From NCBI GenBank assembly GCA_021814735.1, contig JAKAHX010000092.1, forward strand, positions 1 to 6,607: a stretch of 6,607 nucleotides of DNA. Reading direction: 5' to 3'. The stretch comes from Chloroflexota bacterium. GTDB lineage: Bacteria > Chloroflexota > Limnocylindria > Limnocylindrales > CSP1-4. Below, in pieces: positions 4,971-6,607 of this stretch. The translations under genes and the position numbers were made by a program. The notes under the pieces are model-generated. The model saw nothing but the letters and a program-made list of their open reading frames with translations, did not search any database and had not been told where the DNA came from. How positions within the stretch are numbered: position 1 is the stretch's first letter; each line of letters begins with the position of its first letter.

Positions 4971-6572
4971 TCAGGTCGCGCGCCCGGCGTCGCTGACCGT
5001 CGTCCCCGCCCGACCGCTGCTCCGGTGCCCCATGGCGAGCGCCGGGGCGACCGCGAGCAGCGTGACCGCACCGGCAACCAGGAAGAGCTGGCCCAGGATG
5101 GCCGCTCCCTGGCCGGCGGCCCAGCGCTCCAGGGCGTCCACGACCAGCCCGTCGGCGAGCGGCCGACCGCGCAGGGCCGCCGGCAGCACGCTGTCCCGGT
5201 AGACGGGATCCTGTACCGCCCGTGTCAGCGCCTCGATGCGGCCGGAACCGAAGGCGGTGAGGACCGCCAGGCCCACGGCCATCCCCAGCATCCGGGCCAC
5301 GGTGACCGCGCCCGAGGCGACGCCGAAGGCGCCCCGGCCGGCCGCCTCCACGGCCGCCAGCGACCGCGGCGAGACGGTGAGGCCGAACCCCAGGCCGAAG
5401 AGCGCGAGGAGCGCCGCGAGCTCGCCCAGGGGCGTCAGCCGGGTCGCCTGTCCAAGCGCGACCAGCGCAGCCGTCGAGAGCGCCAACCCGCCGATGCTCA
5501 CCCGCACGATCCCCGCGCGGCCCATCACCAGGCCCGAGACCAGGGCCCCCACCGCCATCGCCAGCGCGAGCGCACCGAGCGCCACGCGCTGCTGGTCGGG
5601 ACCGCCGTACAGGACGCGGTCCACGAAGACCGCCGCGCCGATCAGGGCCGTGGCCAGGGCGTAGCCGGTGAGCGCGCTGACGGCGACCGCCCCGCCGAGG
5701 CCCGGGTCCAGGTAGCGGCGGGGATCGAGGAGCGGGTCCCGGAGGACCATTCCCAGGACCAGGGCCCCGCTCAGGGCCGCCACCGATCCGATCGCGAGCC
5801 CGGCTTCGCCGGCGGAGCCGCCGGGCGCCCCCGTTCCGCCGATCCACGTCAGGGCCACCAGCGCGCCGGCCAGCCCGAGGGTGAAGAGCACGAGCACCGG
5901 GGCCCGCAGCGGCGTTCGCACCCGTGGCGCGTCCCACGCGGGCGACGCGGCCCAGACGTAGAGCGCCGCCAGCAGCGCCGCCGGCACGTCGAGGTAGAAG
6001 ACCCAGCGCCAGGCCGGCGTGACCGCCATGACCAGCCAGGCGGGAAGCCCGCCCGCCTCCAGGGCGGGGCGCAGGTCTCCGGTCTCCAGGATGGCCGCGC
6101 CCACGAACGGCCCGGCCGCCATCCCCAGGAACGTCAGCGCGCCGATCACCCCGAGGGCGCGCGCCCGCCCGCGCCCCTCGAAGAGGTGACTTGCCCCCGA
6201 CGTCGCGAGCGGGACGAGGGCGCCGCCACCGATCCCCTGCACCACGCGCGCCGCGATCAGTGCCTCCAGCGACTGCGCGGCCCCGCTGAGCGCGGATCCC
6301 GCGGCGAAGAGCAGGAGCGCGGCCAGGTAGGGGCCCACCACGCCCATCCGGTCGGCGAGCCGGCCCGCCACCGGCATCATGGCGACGTACGCCACCAGGT
6401 AGCCGTTGATGATCCAGGATGCCTCGCGCAGCCTGGCCCAGTCGGCGAGGCTGGACACGATGCTGGGCAGCGCAGTGGCCGTGATCATGAGCTCGAGGCC
6501 AGCGAGGAAGACACCGCCGCCCAGCGCGGCGAGCAGCGCCAGTCTCGGGAGCCGGCCCATGCGCGCCATCAT
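4971..6572 (-). CDS. MFS multidrug-type transporter, DHA2 (EmrB/QacA-like, 14 TM) family
   Basis: This is a predicted inner-membrane, proton-driven exporter of drugs or other small hydrophobic compounds. At 533 residues it has the length of the 14-helix DHA2 group. Visible marks: a TM1 segment with GLELMITATALPSI (about 25-38, Glu27 where many members have Asp or Glu), WIINGYLVAY in TM2, motif A GRLADRMG at 70-77, motif B with Arg109 in ARVVQGIGGGALVP, motif C with GMAAGPFVGA at 150-159, and PAWRWVFYLDVPAA near 186-199, typical of this family. The C-terminus is a short hydrophilic tail ending GRAT. The substrate cannot be read from sequence. The start is uncertain: ATGs at 6572, 6569 and 6560 are possible, none with a good Shine-Dalgarno, and the frame stays open to the window edge. 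I used 6572 because ATGA there would overlap a possible upstream stop. It converges with the sortase-like gene (7 bp between stops). Confidence 0.93.
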   Translation of the reverse strand: MMARMGRLPRLALLAALGGGVFLAGLELMITATALPSIVSSLADWARLREASWIINGYLVAYVAMMPVAGRLADRMGVVGPYLAALLLFAAGSALSGAAQSLEALIAARVVQGIGGGALVPLATSGASHLFEGRGRARALGVIGALTFLGMAAGPFVGAAILETGDLRPALEAGGLPAWLVMAVTPAWRWVFYLDVPAALLAALYVWAASPAWDAPRVRTPLRAPVLVLFTLGLAGALVALTWIGGTGAPGGSAGEAGLAIGSVAALSGALVLGMVLRDPLLDPRRYLDPGLGGAVAVSALTGYALATALIGAAVFVDRVLYGGPDQQRVALGALALAMAVGALVSGLVMGRAGIVRVSIGGLALSTAALVALGQATRLTPLGELAALLALFGLGFGLTVSPRSLAAVEAAGRGAFGVASGAVTVARMLGMAVGLAVLTAFGSGRIEALTRAVQDPVYRDSVLPAALRGRPLADGLVVDALERWAAGQGAAILGQLFLVAGAVTLLAVAPALAMGHRSSGRAGTTVSDAGRAT

Positions 6573-6607
6573 GGCACGCCGAGGGCCGCGGAACGGCGGC
6601 GCATGGG
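6569..6607 (-). CDS. Possible C-terminal end of an upstream minus-strand gene
   Basis: On the minus strand a second frame enters from the window edge and reads PMRRRSAALGVP before a TGA at 6571-6569. That TGA overlaps the ATG of the transporter as ATGA, the classical arrangement of translationally coupled genes, and would explain why the transporter has no Shine-Dalgarno. Only twelve codons are visible, so the product cannot be identified; a short open frame is also expected by chance in GC-rich DNA. Confidence 0.25.
   Translation of the reverse strand, partial: PMRRRSAALGVP

Noticed and set aside
3382..5202. A 606-codon plus-strand frame across otsB, the intergenic region and the sortase-like gene
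   Set aside because: Arg/Pro/Ser-rich, no domain, and it covers three better-supported genes in other frames.
4918..5937. A 339-codon minus-strand frame inside the MFS gene
   Set aside because: Another frame of the same strand as the transporter, Gly/Arg/Pro-rich with no membrane segments or domain.

Overview
This is a very GC-rich window (about 70% by eye) with tightly packed genes. The respiratory subunits and a single-membrane style sortase-like protein fit a high-GC monoderm lineage. I lean towards a soil or freshwater Chloroflexota bacterium of the Limnocylindria type, with Actinomycetota as the alternative. This is an impression from protein style, not a database match.

Layout. Bases 1-2733 (+) hold the end of a respiratory complex I operon: nuoM, missing its N-terminus at the window edge, and a complete nuoN with a strong Shine-Dalgarno on the nuoM stop codon. 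nuoN meets a minus-strand HAD phosphatase (otsB-like, 2730-3614) tail to tail, and the two stop codons overlap within one CTAG. Upstream of otsB on the same strand is a small predicted membrane-anchored protein rich in Pro, Ser, Ala and Thr (3641-4036), with no recognised family. Across a 153-bp gap and pointing the other way is a membrane-anchored sortase-like protein (4190-4963). It converges, with a 7-bp gap, on a 14-TM-type MFS (DHA2/EmrB-like) transporter (4971-6572, minus), whose start lies 35 bp from the window edge.

How the parts relate. NuoM and NuoN are adjacent proton-pumping antiporter-like subunits of one complex. The otsB-like gene and the small anchored protein probably form one minus-strand unit. 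The small protein and the sortase-like protein share an architecture (N-terminal TM, then a Pro/Ser/Ala-rich stretch) and a divergent promoter region, so both are probably displayed outside the membrane. The transporter has no visible link to the others.

Most notable points. The sortase-like domain keeps its histidine but has Ser where the catalytic Cys is expected and no clean match to the Arg, so it may be an inactive or repurposed fold. Both divergent genes have a -10-like hexamer only 8-10 nt before the ATG and no Shine-Dalgarno, which suggests leaderless transcripts. Both promoters also carry the same 8-mer CACGCCAC, 16 or 17 nt upstream of the -10. No RNA genes, insertion sequences or CRISPR arrays were seen, and no gene-free stretch exceeds 300 bases.
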